Assembly: GCA_902790015.1 (NCBI GenBank)
Contig: CADAQF010000019.1
Location: forward strand, 33,341 to 97,340
Origin: an uncultured Eubacteriales bacterium
GTDB taxonomy: Bacteria > Bacillota > Clostridia > Christensenellales > Aristaeellaceae
Length of the DNA stretch: 64,000 nucleotides
Direction: 5' to 3'
Shown here: positions 47,601-55,400 of the stretch, piece by piece
Numbering within the stretch: position 1 is the stretch's first letter
How the letters are laid out: each line of letters opens with the position of its first letter
The notes under the pieces: model-generated
Databases searched by the model: none
The model's input: the letters and a program-made list of their open reading frames with translations, nothing else
Told to the model about the DNA's origin: nothing
Translations under genes and position numbers: made by a program

Positions 47601-49373
47601 AGGTTCCGCAGGCTGCTCCAGCCCGTACCACAGGCCGTCTTCCTCTGCCGTCCAGGCGATCGGATTGCCCTGCTCGTCCGCGGCGGTGATCTTGAACACA
47701 GCGGTCATCGGGCGCAGGCCGTCTTTATTCTTTTCGTCGTTCCAGATCTTGCGGACGGTGACTTCCGTCTCTTCCGAGTCCTTATGGTTGGTCAGCTCGA
47801 CCTCGCGGACATAGAGCTCCTTATCAGGATCCGCTTCGTCAAATTCGCGGTCTTCCAGCACGGCGGGGTTCGCCGGAGTCTTCTCCTCTGAGTCGGCGCC
47901 TTCTTCGTCGTACGTCTCCACGACCTTGATCAGCTGATAGCCCAGCTGCTTGAGCGCCAGGCTCTCTTCCTCCACGCTGTAGACGATGATCTCGCCGGTT
48001 TCCTTGTTCCTGAGCGGCAGGTCCTCAAAGGTGTGGGTCCAGTCTTCCTCCGCCGTCAGCCGGTAGGAGGCCACAGCTTCGCCGTCGGCCATCAGCACCA
48101 CCAGCACGTAGTCCGGGCGCAGGCCGTCGCGGTCGTCCGCGTCGTCCCAGGCCTTGACGACCTTGATGTCGCGGGTCTCGTATTTGTTGATGAATTCGAT
48201 CTCGACGGGCGGCTCCAGCGCGGCCAGCGCGTCCGCCAGATGGTAGACGCCGTCTTCGCCGATCTCAAGCGGCTCGGAGCTGTCGTTCAGATACAGCTCC
48301 AGGACGGGCTTTTCGCCTTCTGCCGGCACGCTTTCTTCCACATGGATGGTGAAAACGATGTCCTCCACGGGCTCAGTACGGACGACGGACTTGTCGTCAA
48401 ATTCCTCGCTCAGGGTGAAGGTGAAGGTCTTTCCCGCGTCCTTGTGGGTGAAGGAAATGCCTTCGATGGTGAAAGCGGTTTCCGCTTCCCCGTTCTCATC
48501 GGCCTCAGCCGCTTCGTTCTGCGCGGAATAAATCAGCGCCTCGGCCGGTTCTTCCGCGGTATCTTCGCCTTCCCCGTTGGGCTCGATGGGTTCTTCGGGC
48601 TCTTCAGGTTCTTCTTCCGTTTCTTCGGTCCGGGTCAGGGTAAAGGTGAATTCCCCGGCTTTCATATCCCGGCCTTCCAGGGTCTTGACGCCCTCCAGGT
48701 CGGCCTCCGCCTTCAGGTATTTGTTCAGGTATTTGAGTTCTTCCGCCGGCTCATGGCGGTTGACCAGGGTCAGCACCACGCCGCCCTCGATGCTGGTCTT
48801 GAAGTGCTTTTCGGTATAGGTGGTCAGGTCCTTCTTCTCAGCGCCGTAGGCATCCGTAGACCAGACGTCCTCATCCTCCGCCTTTTCCCAGCTTTCATTC
48901 TCAGGCAGGGTCTCCACCAGGGAATAGACGATCTCGTCATACCCGCCCTCTGCGTTCTGCTTATAGACGGGCAGCGCTTCGAACGCGTGCGTCCAGCTGT
49001 TGCCTTCGTTCAGCTCGACCTCGCCGTTCTCCACCGTTTCCCCGTCGGCCTGCAGTTCGACGGTCACCGATTCGGGCCGGATGCCGTCCTCGTTGTTCGC
49101 GTCGTCCCAGACCTTGAACACGCGGACGTCCGCCGTCAGCGCGTTGTTCACGCTGTACACCGGCGGCTCCGCAGCGTTTCCGTCGGTCTCCGCCAGAGAC
49201 AGACCGGAGGGCAGGATCATGGTCAACAACAGGAAGATCGCCAGCAGCCTTCGCCACATGGGCAGACCACCCCCTTGGTTTTCGGATGCGCGGTCAGTCC
49301 GGCGCGTCGCCGCCTCCGGACGTTGCCTGCTGTTAGCATTCCGCGTCTGATCCATCCAGTTCTGCATTGCCAT
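32667..49373 (-). CDS. Giant Cna_B-repeat surface protein with IPKTG sorting signal
   Basis: This 5568-aa cell-wall protein begins with a long basic n-region and a signal peptide (MWRRLLAIFLLLTMILPSGL, residues 39 on). A first Cna_B domain and one FctA/pilin-like domain (TLEGRDMKAGEFTFTL) follow, then some 37 more Cna_B domains of 85-140 aa with the pattern KxWDDxxDQDGxRP, LPKY, YTVEE, VTNTH. Lys, Glu and Asn of those motifs are the known isopeptide-bond residues, so each domain is likely self-crosslinked. A second FctA/DUF-type region (residues about 5050-5320) and two divergent Cna_B domains precede IPKTGDN, a TM helix and KKREQRV, the sortase signal. It is likely a very long stalk or adhesin. 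A start at 49259 (AAGGGGGTGG upstream) is an alternative; 49373 has GGAGGG. Confidence 0.92.
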   Translation of the reverse strand: MAMQNWMDQTRNANSRQRPEAATRRTDRASENQGGGLPMWRRLLAIFLLLTMILPSGLSLAETDGNAAEPPVYSVNNALTADVRVFKVWDDANNEDGIRPESVTVELQADGETVENGEVELNEGNSWTHAFEALPVYKQNAEGGYDEIVYSLVETLPENESWEKAEDEDVWSTDAYGAEKKDLTTYTEKHFKTSIEGGVVLTLVNRHEPAEELKYLNKYLKAEADLEGVKTLEGRDMKAGEFTFTLTRTEETEEEPEEPEEPIEPNGEGEDTAEEPAEALIYSAQNEAAEADENGEAETAFTIEGISFTHKDAGKTFTFTLSEEFDDKSVVRTEPVEDIVFTIHVEESVPAEGEKPVLELYLNDSSEPLEIGEDGVYHLADALAALEPPVEIEFINKYETRDIKVVKAWDDADDRDGLRPDYVLVVLMADGEAVASYRLTAEEDWTHTFEDLPLRNKETGEIIVYSVEEESLALKQLGYQLIKVVETYDEEGADSEEKTPANPAVLEDREFDEADPDKELYVREVELTNHKDSEETEVTVRKIWNDEKNKDGLRPMTAVFKITAADEQGNPIAWTAEEDGLWYGLEQPAEPSEEGETEPVEDDQDETVWPPLDTAEIAAFEDGEPVDGSYTWEHLPVNYKGGKVTYTVEEIQLIDGEGEEAVTYTYDAEKDCFVTEEGEELAYSYVMTGSQSCGFTATNTHVGEETTVTVHKLWDDADDRDGVRPDSVTVRLFRQEGEEGEKEQIALVTLALEDETESYKTWSYTFEHLPKNSENGVEYIYTVEEDAVAEYNKESTEDAPQPLITYTDPEDGSRVAEITNYHKPETVDVQAEKVWEDNDNQDGKRPTTITFTLSAEDQDGEAIAWTDAGLFKDMLEEGESVPAAEQTITVIDEEGRPVEEQKAVWESLPKYYKGQQVWYVLTEKAVGGLKWKEATDTAEAGWYDGDTLVYTTEVDGDQKSGFTVTNTHAPEGTEVTVKKTWIDNNNADGLRPEYILLTLRDAEGNSVFDLAGNLIEDIKLTEIDRESADTWTYTFRDLPKYKEGAEVGYEVTEQLPADDWNEVAEADLLDGELAAWTYKKDENVRYALTSKEQNEDTGVWELENTYEQVTTEIHGVKIWQDDDNRDGKRPQATLYLLKNGEKTDPEATAVITDENRENVVAVTMTIAEGAVTGSTTAYPAIADSTDDYAWLDEEAEYAWTFTNLPKYENGREIAWSVIERSMIDSSADISYKVIVEEDGSDPHSFVVTNIHTPELTSVTAVKIWEDEENEEGFRPDRIQFTLEASYVNDEGEETAIEWSNAAPAEGDEPAPAGLWYGLVEDPEDIEDQEKEILCITADGELLGGLDLTVIWKNLPVYYQGKKVTYTVTETDMILDGEHYVWKDADDTAEPAAAAGWYKDGMLVYTTEIEQDAEDSEAWFVTNRREAETVEIPVWKVWKDNNNQDGTRPDGVYLTLFEQVGEGEKTALQTVLLTADDVWEEDETGNTWTYTFEDLPKYRGGEEIVYTVDEQLIPKDYAKTIDKALAADEDGEYPEERTVINSKGPDETEVKVEKIFDDEDDADGVRPESVTVALYADGEPVPVLDEEGEETGEYVTVVLSGDNEWKHTFEHLPKNKLDEEGRSQAIVYTVRETGADGYTLDESTSTDKVFVLQHNEYDDVVYEGTVSGCMGQGYVVENTHKPVKISIPVTKVWVDQNNLSGRRPDSVTVKLLANGKQAGLVTLSYDDIIADIDSEGNTVGEKYWSWMFTDLAKYDENGEVIEYTVTESSLPGFEWRNGDETAEPPVVEGWYQDDKLIYTTAYEQNDEEDVTKGFTVINTAETETTELTVQKVWRDNNDQDSMRPESVTVTLYADGEQVERDAEGAAIENPVIIKEADDWTHTFEGLARYRAGETGQEIEYTVKETAVDGLTWKDEPQAGWYDGDTLVYTTLVGEARDGTVIVTNIHDTDLTEVPFYKFWNDSDNRDGKRPDHLKIQLNKKTEDGLVAIEDKFYVLTEADKSAANTWSYTFTDLPAFEDGAPIVYVVTEEEVADYTADPSDGAEMGEDGRYTIVNTHGSETGELAVIKVWDDADDQDGLRQSIELTLSGNGLTVTATLTKDGLVVVVGSVPEGVTVTDYADEDGHYGIRYSGLPVYEAGQVGVKAEYTVSEAAVEGYETVITPNPVTINEKTTEDDTELILVTVTNTHAPETIEIPVSKTWEDNDDQDGKRPTSIKVKLTAKVTGDDGAETELADLEQTVSLTTDDVTGDWTYTFTDLPKYHEGREIAYDVEEILPEMTKDEETNVWSKAGDTDADYTEEKSGDQAEGFAFINTHESVQMKRGAYKIWDDAENQDGVRPVSVTYILYRNGEEAERREVTEADVIEIDGEEKTFGWWFEGLDKYEQGVEINWQIAEAVIDGYTTSLEKTEGDEAVFAFTNTHAPEETSVTAMKVWDDADDQDGLRPAQIVFTLKASYTDDEGEAHEIEWAELETEEEEQKTIEVFVDGEPATGKDLEVIWEKLPRNYEGFEIVYTVEETVMTDLTPNEDYTAWTKDGETVYTTEYSGDQAEGYVITNRHETATVDVPVWKRWDDSDDQDGLRPEAVMLTLYATAGGETKAVDSVKLSAEDLYDGDETGNTWTYTFEGLPEKEAGETIVYTVDEQAIPAKYEKTLDTDPAGEIDDRTVVNTLEAEKTEVPFEKIWNDSDDQDGARPAQVVITLVADGEETELQVTLDGEADEPAEGESGEYEAWKGRFSSLPKYAAGEEIIYSVKETAVIDADGNEIAVEDDAFNVDPDTYENGYTVTYCGGQHNGFKVINTHETEETEVPVVKYWVDFSNQDGVRPAYVEFQLYKENAEGEETAVGEPVKLTGEDIKDTWEYTYTRLPKFEGGKEIKYVVRETGLAGLTWKDDGWYDAEGVLVYTTDNDRLAKVETDEETGEATEYKLINRHESETTELTVRKVWRDNNDQDGVRPEMITVEVLADGEELEYPYLIELDGTADDLGEDEAWTAVFTGLTKYREGQKGEEIVYTAVEKAMDGLSWKDEPEAGWYDGDTLVYTTLVGEVKDGSVTITNSHDNELTEVPFYKFWDDSDNQDGKRPDHLKIQLNKKAEDGSLIVITDRFYVLTEADESEANTWSYTFTDLPAYEDGEKIVYVVTEEEVADYEAAPAEGAELGEDGLYTIVNTHDNETGELAVVKVWNDGEDQDGLRKSIELTLSGNGLTVKATLTKDGLVVVVGSVPEGVTVTDYADADGHYGIRYSGLPVYEAGQVGVKAEYTVSEAAVEGYETVISPNPVTINEKTTEDDTELTLVTVTNTHVPETTSIRVRKHWKDNDGIAGLRPFAYCIVLRGKVDGETVLSFGPNFPGTATEGETYFNDLPVYWKDQNGESRKIEYVVEEVFGYWGTYGYDGQTWEYLVEEDWTRGTDEQGHPTWTWNFDPTVVYTLTRIDFDEQGTSWWSEDEKMFTFTLENTLTVGPTEISGEKVWKDDENRDGKRPDAVLYLLKNGEKVVVDGEPVTLTLTEANRKLITVVRAEVKDGRITGITEETKENETGSEYAWQFTDLPKYEDGKPIRYSIVEQGMIGESQMIEYKTVIKDNEDGTYTVTNTYTPGRTSVTAVKVWKDSNNQDGLRPVTIEFTLKASYLDETGEETEIAWTKDAATEESAAGLWYDLDGDMEEQVKVLTCIDEAGELTDGLELTAIWQNLPLKYQGRDVIYTVEETAMTGLEPDEANTVWTKDGKAVYTTEITGDQTEGYEVTNTHAPELTEVPARKTWDDNDDQDALRPETIVLTLMADGKAVATVQLSEADAEADDPNTWSYTFEDLPRYKDGQEITYTVEEEQVPARYTLTKGEDGTLINTHAPEETEVPVRKIWNDNEDQDGARPAEVIITLYADGEEATDEDGSVITLTLNEGNGWAGTFEHLPKYDGKNEIIYSVKETAVIDAEGNETAVENDAFNIDPDTYENGYTVTYCGGQHGEDGFKVINTHETEETELELIKKWRDEQNRDGVRPDHIGVTLYADGEPYAYFPYDEEVLLTGDMLADDWSYTFLHLPKYKDGKEIEYTLLESSLGLLTQGTATINGVETVVWLDAEGNMVYSTWNKAWAKYNEALDAWQLMNQHETEMTEIVVTKSWADVSDRDGMRPESVTITLYADGVATDRVITLDGETDADLTEKDYGEKEPWKAYFSDLPRYRVGGSGEEIVYTAKETGMKGWTKKTETDEGITWTADGVADPYTTNLFADESNDYTITNTHAPETVGVEILKVWNDNDDQDGMRPTELQVNLIKRVEGKEDEVFRTFTLTKGTGWTAKLKGLYRFEQGVEIQYVWDEIQIDGYVEEGRTVEVYQDGKTTVTKTTITNGHGIEYTKVSVTKVWDDNDDQDGLRQDVTIRLMKRVGSGSETQKDAKVIRKGATGDELTVTWENLPVYEDGEKVVYTVVEDDMDGYTAVLTGSEEDRYTFTNTHAPETIDIPVTKIWADKDDQDGKRPASVTVNLLAGDETVDTAELTAPAWTHTFTGLPVYAEGEKIAYTIVEHLPDGWTVSNDGVWILDGDEDSAYTVAVTGDAETGFTLTNTHEVILTDTSVEKVWEDNKDQDGARPTELEVILLADGEVYGTYTLTRGQNWKLKVSNLPKYKGGSEITYTWQENENAMGSGYRLRTTEVDTENRTTTFYNEYSPEVIDVRVLKVWNDHDDEAGKRPESITVTLSDGTETIRTIVLNEQGGWEAVVTGLPRYADGQEIRYAWTEDTAALPAGYSLSGIYTEGYVTTITNTYNPETTSVTVRKVWDDQNDQDGKRPEAITVELFANGESLKRVELSEENGWIYTEQNLPQFTDGVRNVYTWSEDESGLPEGYRLTGTEVIGTVTTFTNSYTPETVSVTVLKVWDDGNDRDGIRPTELDVFLYADGVKLDDYNPVTLTRGKGWTKTIQNLPKYKAGELIEYTFAEDENGLPEGYELVSTETAGYITTITNTYAFEKVEVPVVKIWNDVNAKEGVRPASVTVKLLGQVGETTVETRTAYFTGGATEESWSYTFQDLPKRDENGDEIAYSVQEVQVEGYETRLSGDQTGYVIENTYTSTGKAHLEAEKMVSGEEPMDVDDDFYFELFTAEVDEEAMTLLGVSDESIALVKNEGSAVTFPEISYDLSEANQTYWFLISEQIPEDSVAYEYDETRFVAGVTITDNGDGTLNADIRYYEVDEDNLKLTALAEGEELPVFNNLRSKPSSLSITKTVVGKKTDRHFTFHVTLRDEKLQPLVGEYPYTITDGDGKIKAEGSFTLIESDLGVLSFYLMDDEIICIENLPLGAHYAVTEDESKAYITTAENNDYQVDPKDVTGTIPEEGASVKFKNTQVETEFRIRKIWVGGDPGWSIPLIFGKIVDGEFVELSIIDYPFSTPTTNVYLFEHLPKYDDDDKLIVYAAKEGNVAGYGGKKYDNPGSAEGRWVLDGGTITNTKTTEFRVRKLWTGVKADEELPEITLVLWRVHADGTYEVAREVKVKLKDGEWYTFYNLPDIYTYYVTEDAPDGFAVEYDNGAASDVTTHADNYGNIINHKIPKTGDNDPVELWTMMAVTGLLGLAALLILRKKREQRV
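35705..39007 (-). repeat. Nine-Cna_B super-repeat, copy C (domains 25-33)
   Basis: Copy C of a nine-domain unit of the giant protein; boundaries are approximate. Domain 25 (ISGEKVWKDDENRDGKRP, LYLLKNGEK) matches domain 7. Domain 28 (RKIWNDNEDQDGARP, TYENGYTVTYCGGQH) matches domain 19. Confidence 0.7.
39008..42430 (-). repeat. Nine-Cna_B super-repeat, copy B (domains 16-24)
   Basis: Copy B of the unit; boundaries approximate. Its domains 21-23 (about 39.47-40.6 kb) are nearly identical in DNA to domains 12-14 of copy A, 3336 bp away. Confidence 0.75.
42431..46056 (-). repeat. Nine-Cna_B super-repeat, copy A (domains 7-15)
   Basis: Copy A of the unit; boundaries approximate. Domain 8 (SVTAVKIWEDEENEEGFRP) aligns with domains 17 and 26, each about 3.5 kb apart. 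Confidence 0.75.
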
Positions 49374-49452
49374 TTTTCATGCCCTCCGTCGGTCTTGCCG
49401 ATGTTGGATTATGTCTGTTTATTCAGGTCTGATGTTTTTGCCGCGTCCCTTT

Positions 49453-52400
49453 TTACTTGGGGACCGCGTCGGTGATCACGTCCCCGTTCAGCCAGCTGCG
49501 TTCCGGGTCGCCCTCACGCGGGGTGTAGGGAGAATCGCTCGGGAGATACTCTTCGGCGGTGTATTCGATCGGGTAGCCTTCGGCGTCCACCGCGGGCAGG
49601 CCGTTCAGTATGCCCTCCCAGACGTCCGTATCTTCATCGAAGTCCTTCTTGAACAGCGTGAAGGTGATGATGTTGCCGTCCTTGTCCAGGGCGGGCTCGC
49701 CGTTGGCCATCACGATGAAGGTCAGCTGTTCGGGCCGGTCGGCCGGGTCGGTATCCACCCAGGTCTTTTCGATGCGCAGCTTCGCCTTGAGCGGCACGTG
49801 GGTGTTGACCACCGTCGTGCCCTCGACGTAGGAGATGTAGAAGACCGTCTTGATATCGGGGTTCAGATACCAGACCGCGCCCTCCTGCGTCCATTCAACG
49901 CTCGGGTCATCGGCCGTGCCGGTCACCGCGGTCTCCTCGATGGTGTACAGCACTTCCACGCCCTGGCTGCCCGGCTTGAACTTGGGCAGCGCGGTGAAGG
50001 AAGCCTTCCATTCGTTACCGGCGGTGAGTTCCGCGGTGAGAGGCTCGCCGTTTTCGTCCAGCGCCTTCTTGCCGTCTGCGTACAGCGTCACGGTGACCTT
50101 TTCGGGCCGCAGGCCGTCCTCGTCCTGGCTGTCGTCCCACACCTTCGCGGCCTCAACCTCGGTCTCCTCCGGCTTATGGGTGTTCTTAAGCGCCGCCTCG
50201 CCGTCTGCAACCGCCCAGACGCCGTTTTCGCCCGCGTCGCAGACGTAAGCCTGTCCGTCCTCGTTGGTCCAGGTCAGGCCGTCGGCGCTCTGGTGCCAGC
50301 CGGCGGGCAGCTCCTCGGTAACGGTGTAGGTGATGGTTTCGCCGTCGTCGGTCTTAACGCGCAGGTTCTCGAAGGTATAGCTCCAGCTGCCGTCGTCGTC
50401 CGGCTTCACGGTCACGGTGATCTTTTTGGTGTTCTTGTCGTTGTGCAGGGTGATATTGATGTAGTCCGGGCGGATACCGTCCTGGTTGTACGCGTCTTCC
50501 CAGGTCTTGGATACGGTAATGTCGGTCAGCTCCGGCGCGGTGATATGGTTGACGACGGTCTTGGTCTCATCTGTGATCGTCATGCCGTAGATGAAGCCGC
50601 CTTCGTTCTTCCAGCCGGTGATCTCGCCCTCTTCGTCCATGACGGGTTTCCATTCGGGCGGCAGCTGCTCGGTGACGGTGTAGACGATCTCGGTGCCGTC
50701 CACGGTTTCAGACGGCAGCCCCTGGAACAGGTAGGTCCAGGTGTCGGTGATCTCGTCGCTGCCCAGGTACACCGTACGGCTCACGGCCTCGGTTTCGCCC
50801 GCCATGCCGGTCAGGATCAGCTTGATGTATTCGGGACGGACCTGCGCTTCGTCGGCGTTGTCCTCCCACTTCTTGGTCACCTCCACCTCTTCGGTATCCG
50901 GGGTGGAATAGGTGTTGGTGAACGTGGTCACGTTGGCGTCGGGCGTCTCATCGTCCAGAGCCCTTCCGTTATAGGTGATGATCCACTCGTAGCTGTAGTT
51001 CCCGTCTTCGTCCGGGTTCACAGGCTCGGTCACGGTCACGGTCACGGTGCGGGGCGTCAGATCGTACACCATGCCGCTCTCTTCGCTCGCCACGGTCTCC
51101 CTGATCTCATAGACATACACGCCCGGCAGCTCATAGGTGATCGCTCCGAAGGACTTGAGATACTTCTCGGTCTCCTCGTCCTTGTCTGCGGAGGTGATGG
51201 TCACGGTCTTGGCGGTCTCGCCCTCTTCCATTGCCGGCATCGGCACATCCGCGGCGTCCTTGAGCTCGCCGTCCACGAACGCCCTGAGGGGCTTGAGGGT
51301 GAAGTTGAATGTATCGCTGTTGCGCCATTCGCGGCCGTTCAGCACCTTTTCGACCTTCAGCTCGCCCTCTCCGCTGCCCTGGGTGTTCACGAAGTTCACG
51401 TCGAGCGGCCGTTCGGTGTTCTGCGGGTCGATCTTCTTGTCGCCGTCGTAACAGGTGACGATCCAGGGGCTTTCTTCCGCTTCCGCGTCATAGGTCACTT
51501 CCACCTTGATCAGGTGCGCGGCTCCGTTGACGACGCCGTTCACCTTCGTGACCTCGGTCAGTCTGTAATAGAAGGTACCGGTATATTTGCCGCTCGCTTC
51601 GTCCTTCGTCAGGTCGTCCAGGCCATAATACATGGGTCCGAACTCGCCGGCGTACGCCTGCTCCTCCATGCCGTCGGAAGCCACAAAGGCAAACTCTGTC
51701 ACCGCGGGCAGATGCGCCTGCTCGTCCAGGACATTGCCGTCCTGATCGGTCTCCTCGATGCGGAAGCGCCATTCGTCTCCCTCGCGGAAGGCGCGGTTTT
51801 CAAGCGTCTTGTACACCGGGATACTGACTTCGCCCACCAGCCTGGAGTTGGTCAGCACGGTGATGTTGGCAAACGTCATGGTGACGTTTCCGTCTTCATC
51901 CGTTTCGTCCGCAGCTTTAAGCAGCTCGCTGCCCACGTACACAAAGCCTTCGGGCAGGGTGGCTTCGTCTTCAGTCCAGTAATAGATGTATTCAACCTTT
52001 TCGCCGTTCACCAGAGCGTAGCGGTCCAGGTCGCTGACGGTCTGCACCCAGCGGTTTTCTTCGGTCAGCTCCACCTCGCGGGTGAAATCCTCGTCGGGCA
52101 GGACGTACCTGCCGCCCACGTCCACCGCTCCTTCGGCCGTCTCTTCGGCCTCAGTTCCGCGGCGCAGGGTCGCGGTCAGGGTGACCTCGTCCAGCTCGCC
52201 TTCCTCGGCGCCTTCCCAGCGCTTGAGGACGGTGGCCGCCGTCTTGTCGGGCGCGTAGCTGTTGACCAGGGTGGTCATGCCGCCGTCGCACACAACGCGG
52301 TCCAGCACATAGCCCAGGCCGGACAGGGTGTTCTGGTCGAGCACCGCCTGGTCCAGCGGCGCGGTGCCTTCGGGCAGCTCGTCCGCTTCCATCCAGGCGT

Positions 52401-55400
52401 AGTAGTATTCGTTGCCCTGGTCGTCCACCTTGGGCAGGCCTTCGACCCACGCGCCGTAGGGGTAATACTTGGCCACGCTGTCGATCTCGCCGCCGGCGTT
52501 CTGCATCACGCAGATATACATATCCTTGGTCAGCGCCGTCGGGCCGCCGGCCTTAACAACCCGGCTGTCCTTTTCTTCGCCCGTTTCGGAGGTATACCAG
52601 TTCAGCGTGTAGTCCGCGGTATAGGGCACGCTGTTCTGCAGCAGCACCACGTTGATGCTGTCGGGCCGCATGCCCTGCGCGTTGTCCTGATCCTCCCAGA
52701 TCTTGCGCACGGCCGCGCCGGTATCCTCTTCCTTCTTGTCGCCGTTGGTAAAGCGGATTTCAGGCAGCGTGTCCTCGCCGTTATAGGTGACGACCAGCTT
52801 GCCCTCGCCGTCGTCGGCCACATTGACGGTCACGGCCGCGACCGTGCTGTCATACACCACTTCGCTGGATACCCACCTGCTGTGGGCTGCCTTTTGTTCA
52901 GCCGTCGCTTCGCCGTAGACGATCGTCGGGTCGTCCTCCGCCGTGGCGTCTTCGGGGATCACCTCGAACACCTGGTAGCGGTAACGGCCTTCCTGGTTCT
53001 TATCGCCGTTCTTTACATATTCGATATCGCTGAAGGTGATCGTGCCGTCCGCAGCGTTGCCCACGGTTTCAGTATACGCGTTTTCTCCCGTAACGGGGGC
53101 GCCGGTTTCGTCCACCAGCACCAGCGTAAAGGAGAACTGATCCTCCGCGAGCGGTTCCTCGCCGGTCCAGATCTTGCCGGCGCTGAAGCTGGCCTTGCCC
53201 TTGGCCTCGTAGGCATTCACGAACTCGGCGGGAGAAAGCGGCACGGTGCACGCCTCGTCCGTATAGTAGGCCACGGCCGCGTCGGCCAGCGTGCCGTCCA
53301 GCTTGTCCGCGCCCACGGTCACCTTGACGTAGATCTCGGCCGGATCCTGCTGGGTCAGGCCCTTATCGACATCGGGCGCGGTCTCGGTGATCTTGTAGAT
53401 ATACACCTTTTCCGCGTCGTTGTTCGTGCCGTCGTTATAGTAGTAGAAAGCCGGGAAGGTCACCTTGCCCGCGGTCTCGCCTTCGGCCGGGGCCGCGTTG
53501 GTCACGGTCAACTCTGCGGCTTCATAGGCGGTATTCTTGTCCTTGAGGATCGGCGCGCCGTCCACCGGTTCGATCGTGAAGGTGAACTCGCCCGCCTGCA
53601 GGGTGCGGCCGGTCAGGTTCTTGCCGACCTCGGCCTGCGCGGTGCCGTCCGCGAAGTATTTGTTTACGAATTCGGCGCTGGTGAGTTCCTCTGTGCAGGC
53701 GCCGTCCTTAAAGTACTTGTAAGTGGCGTCGGCCAGCGTGCCGTCCAGCTGGTCCGCGCCCACCGTCACCTGTACATAGAACGGGTTGGGCACGTTGGTC
53801 AGGTCCGGCGTCACGCCGGGAACGGTATAGCTGTCCTCGGTTACTTCATATACGTAGACCTTTTCCGCGTCGTCCTCGGTGTAATACATCGTGGGGAAGA
53901 CGACCTTGCCGGCGGTCTCGCCGTCGGCGGGAGAAGCGTTCTTAACGGTCAGCGCTCTCTCCGGTATGCGAGTGCCGTCCGCGCCGTTCAGCGGCGCGTC
54001 GTTGACCGCCTTCAGGGTGAAGCTGAATTCTTCAGCCTCCAGCTTCCGGCCGATCAGGTGCTTCGCCGTCTCGATCTGCGCTTCGCCCTGAGCGGCGTAG
54101 GTGTTCACGAAGGAAACGTCGCCTTCCTCGTCCACGCGCTCCACGTCAAGCGTGCCGTTGCCCTGGTCGCTTACGCGGAACTGGACGGTATAGCTCTTCG
54201 TGTCCGTGGTCACGGCGGGGTCGGAGCCGGTGCTTTCGGCAATGGTATAGCTGAAGGTCTTCGGGCTGTAAGTGCCGTCCGTGTTCTTCAGATCGTCCAG
54301 CGTATAATGGAAGGTGCCGAAATCAATATCAGCGGACGTGCCCTCCGTGGGCGTGATCGTCACTTCGGATATCGGCTGGTCGTCCTCGTCCACGGGCAGC
54401 GGCGCGGTGTTCAGCGCGGGCGACGCGGTGTCGCCTTCATCGGTTTCCACTCCGCCGGCCGCAATCGTGAAGGTGAAGCTGTCGCCCTGCTTGAACTCGC
54501 GCTTTTCGATCAGCTTCTGTCCGCCCAGGGTGTCCTCTCCCTCGGCGTCGTAGCGGTTCACGAAGTAAAGCTCCTGGCTTTCATCCGCCACCAGCTCGGC
54601 CGTCAGCTCGTTTTCTTCGGTGCGGGTCAGCTTGACGGTGATGGTGCTTTCGCTGCAGTCATAGACCACGCCGTCCTTGACAAAGCCGCCGGCGGCCCTC
54701 ACTTCCGGGGACGCCTCGGCGTAAGGAACACCGTCCCCGTTGACCGCGTCGTCCGGAACGTCTTCCGTCACATAATAGGTGAAAACAAGCTCCAGTACGT
54801 CCGGTTCAAGGCCGTCAAAGGCTTCCAGCGTGTATCTGATCGGCGTAAATTCGTTGGAGCCGTCTGCGCGGTTGAAGCCCGTCGTCACCACGTTGCCTTC
54901 GGCGTCCTTCACTGAATAGGTGAATTCGCCGCTGGCCAGGTCGCGGCCCTCCAGGGTCTTTTCGCCGTCCAGGCTGACCGTGGTGCTCACCTCGCCCACG
55001 GCGTTGATGAAGGTCATATTGGTCACCAGCTTGCCCAGACCGGCGTCCCAGTAGATGGTGCCCTCCGTGATCTCCTCCACGGCGTCCGGGTTGATGCTGG
55101 CGCCCTTGGCGTACACGTTGCCCTCCGCGCCTTCAAGGACTTCCCTGATATCCTCGACGACCAGCAGGTTTTCTTCGTCAAGGACTTTATAGTACTTGCG
55201 GTGCGCAGGATCGGGATCCATCTCGAGCGTCGTCGTGTCGCCTTCCGACACGGCCAGCACGTTGATCTCCAGCAGGTATTTGGTGGTGTCGCGCTCCTCG
55301 TTCTGCTTCGGGGTAGGATCCAGCTGATCCTCGTAGATCAGGAAATAGTTCTTGCCCGCGCGCATGAAGGGAACGTGGTTGAAGGAGATCTTGCTGCCCT

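Noticed and set aside
41988..47891. 1967-codon antisense frame
   Set aside because: Same antisense shadow of the Cna_B repeats.
49411..54915. 1834-codon antisense frame opposite the 2954-aa adhesin gene
   Set aside because: Shadow caused by codon bias; no recognisable domain.
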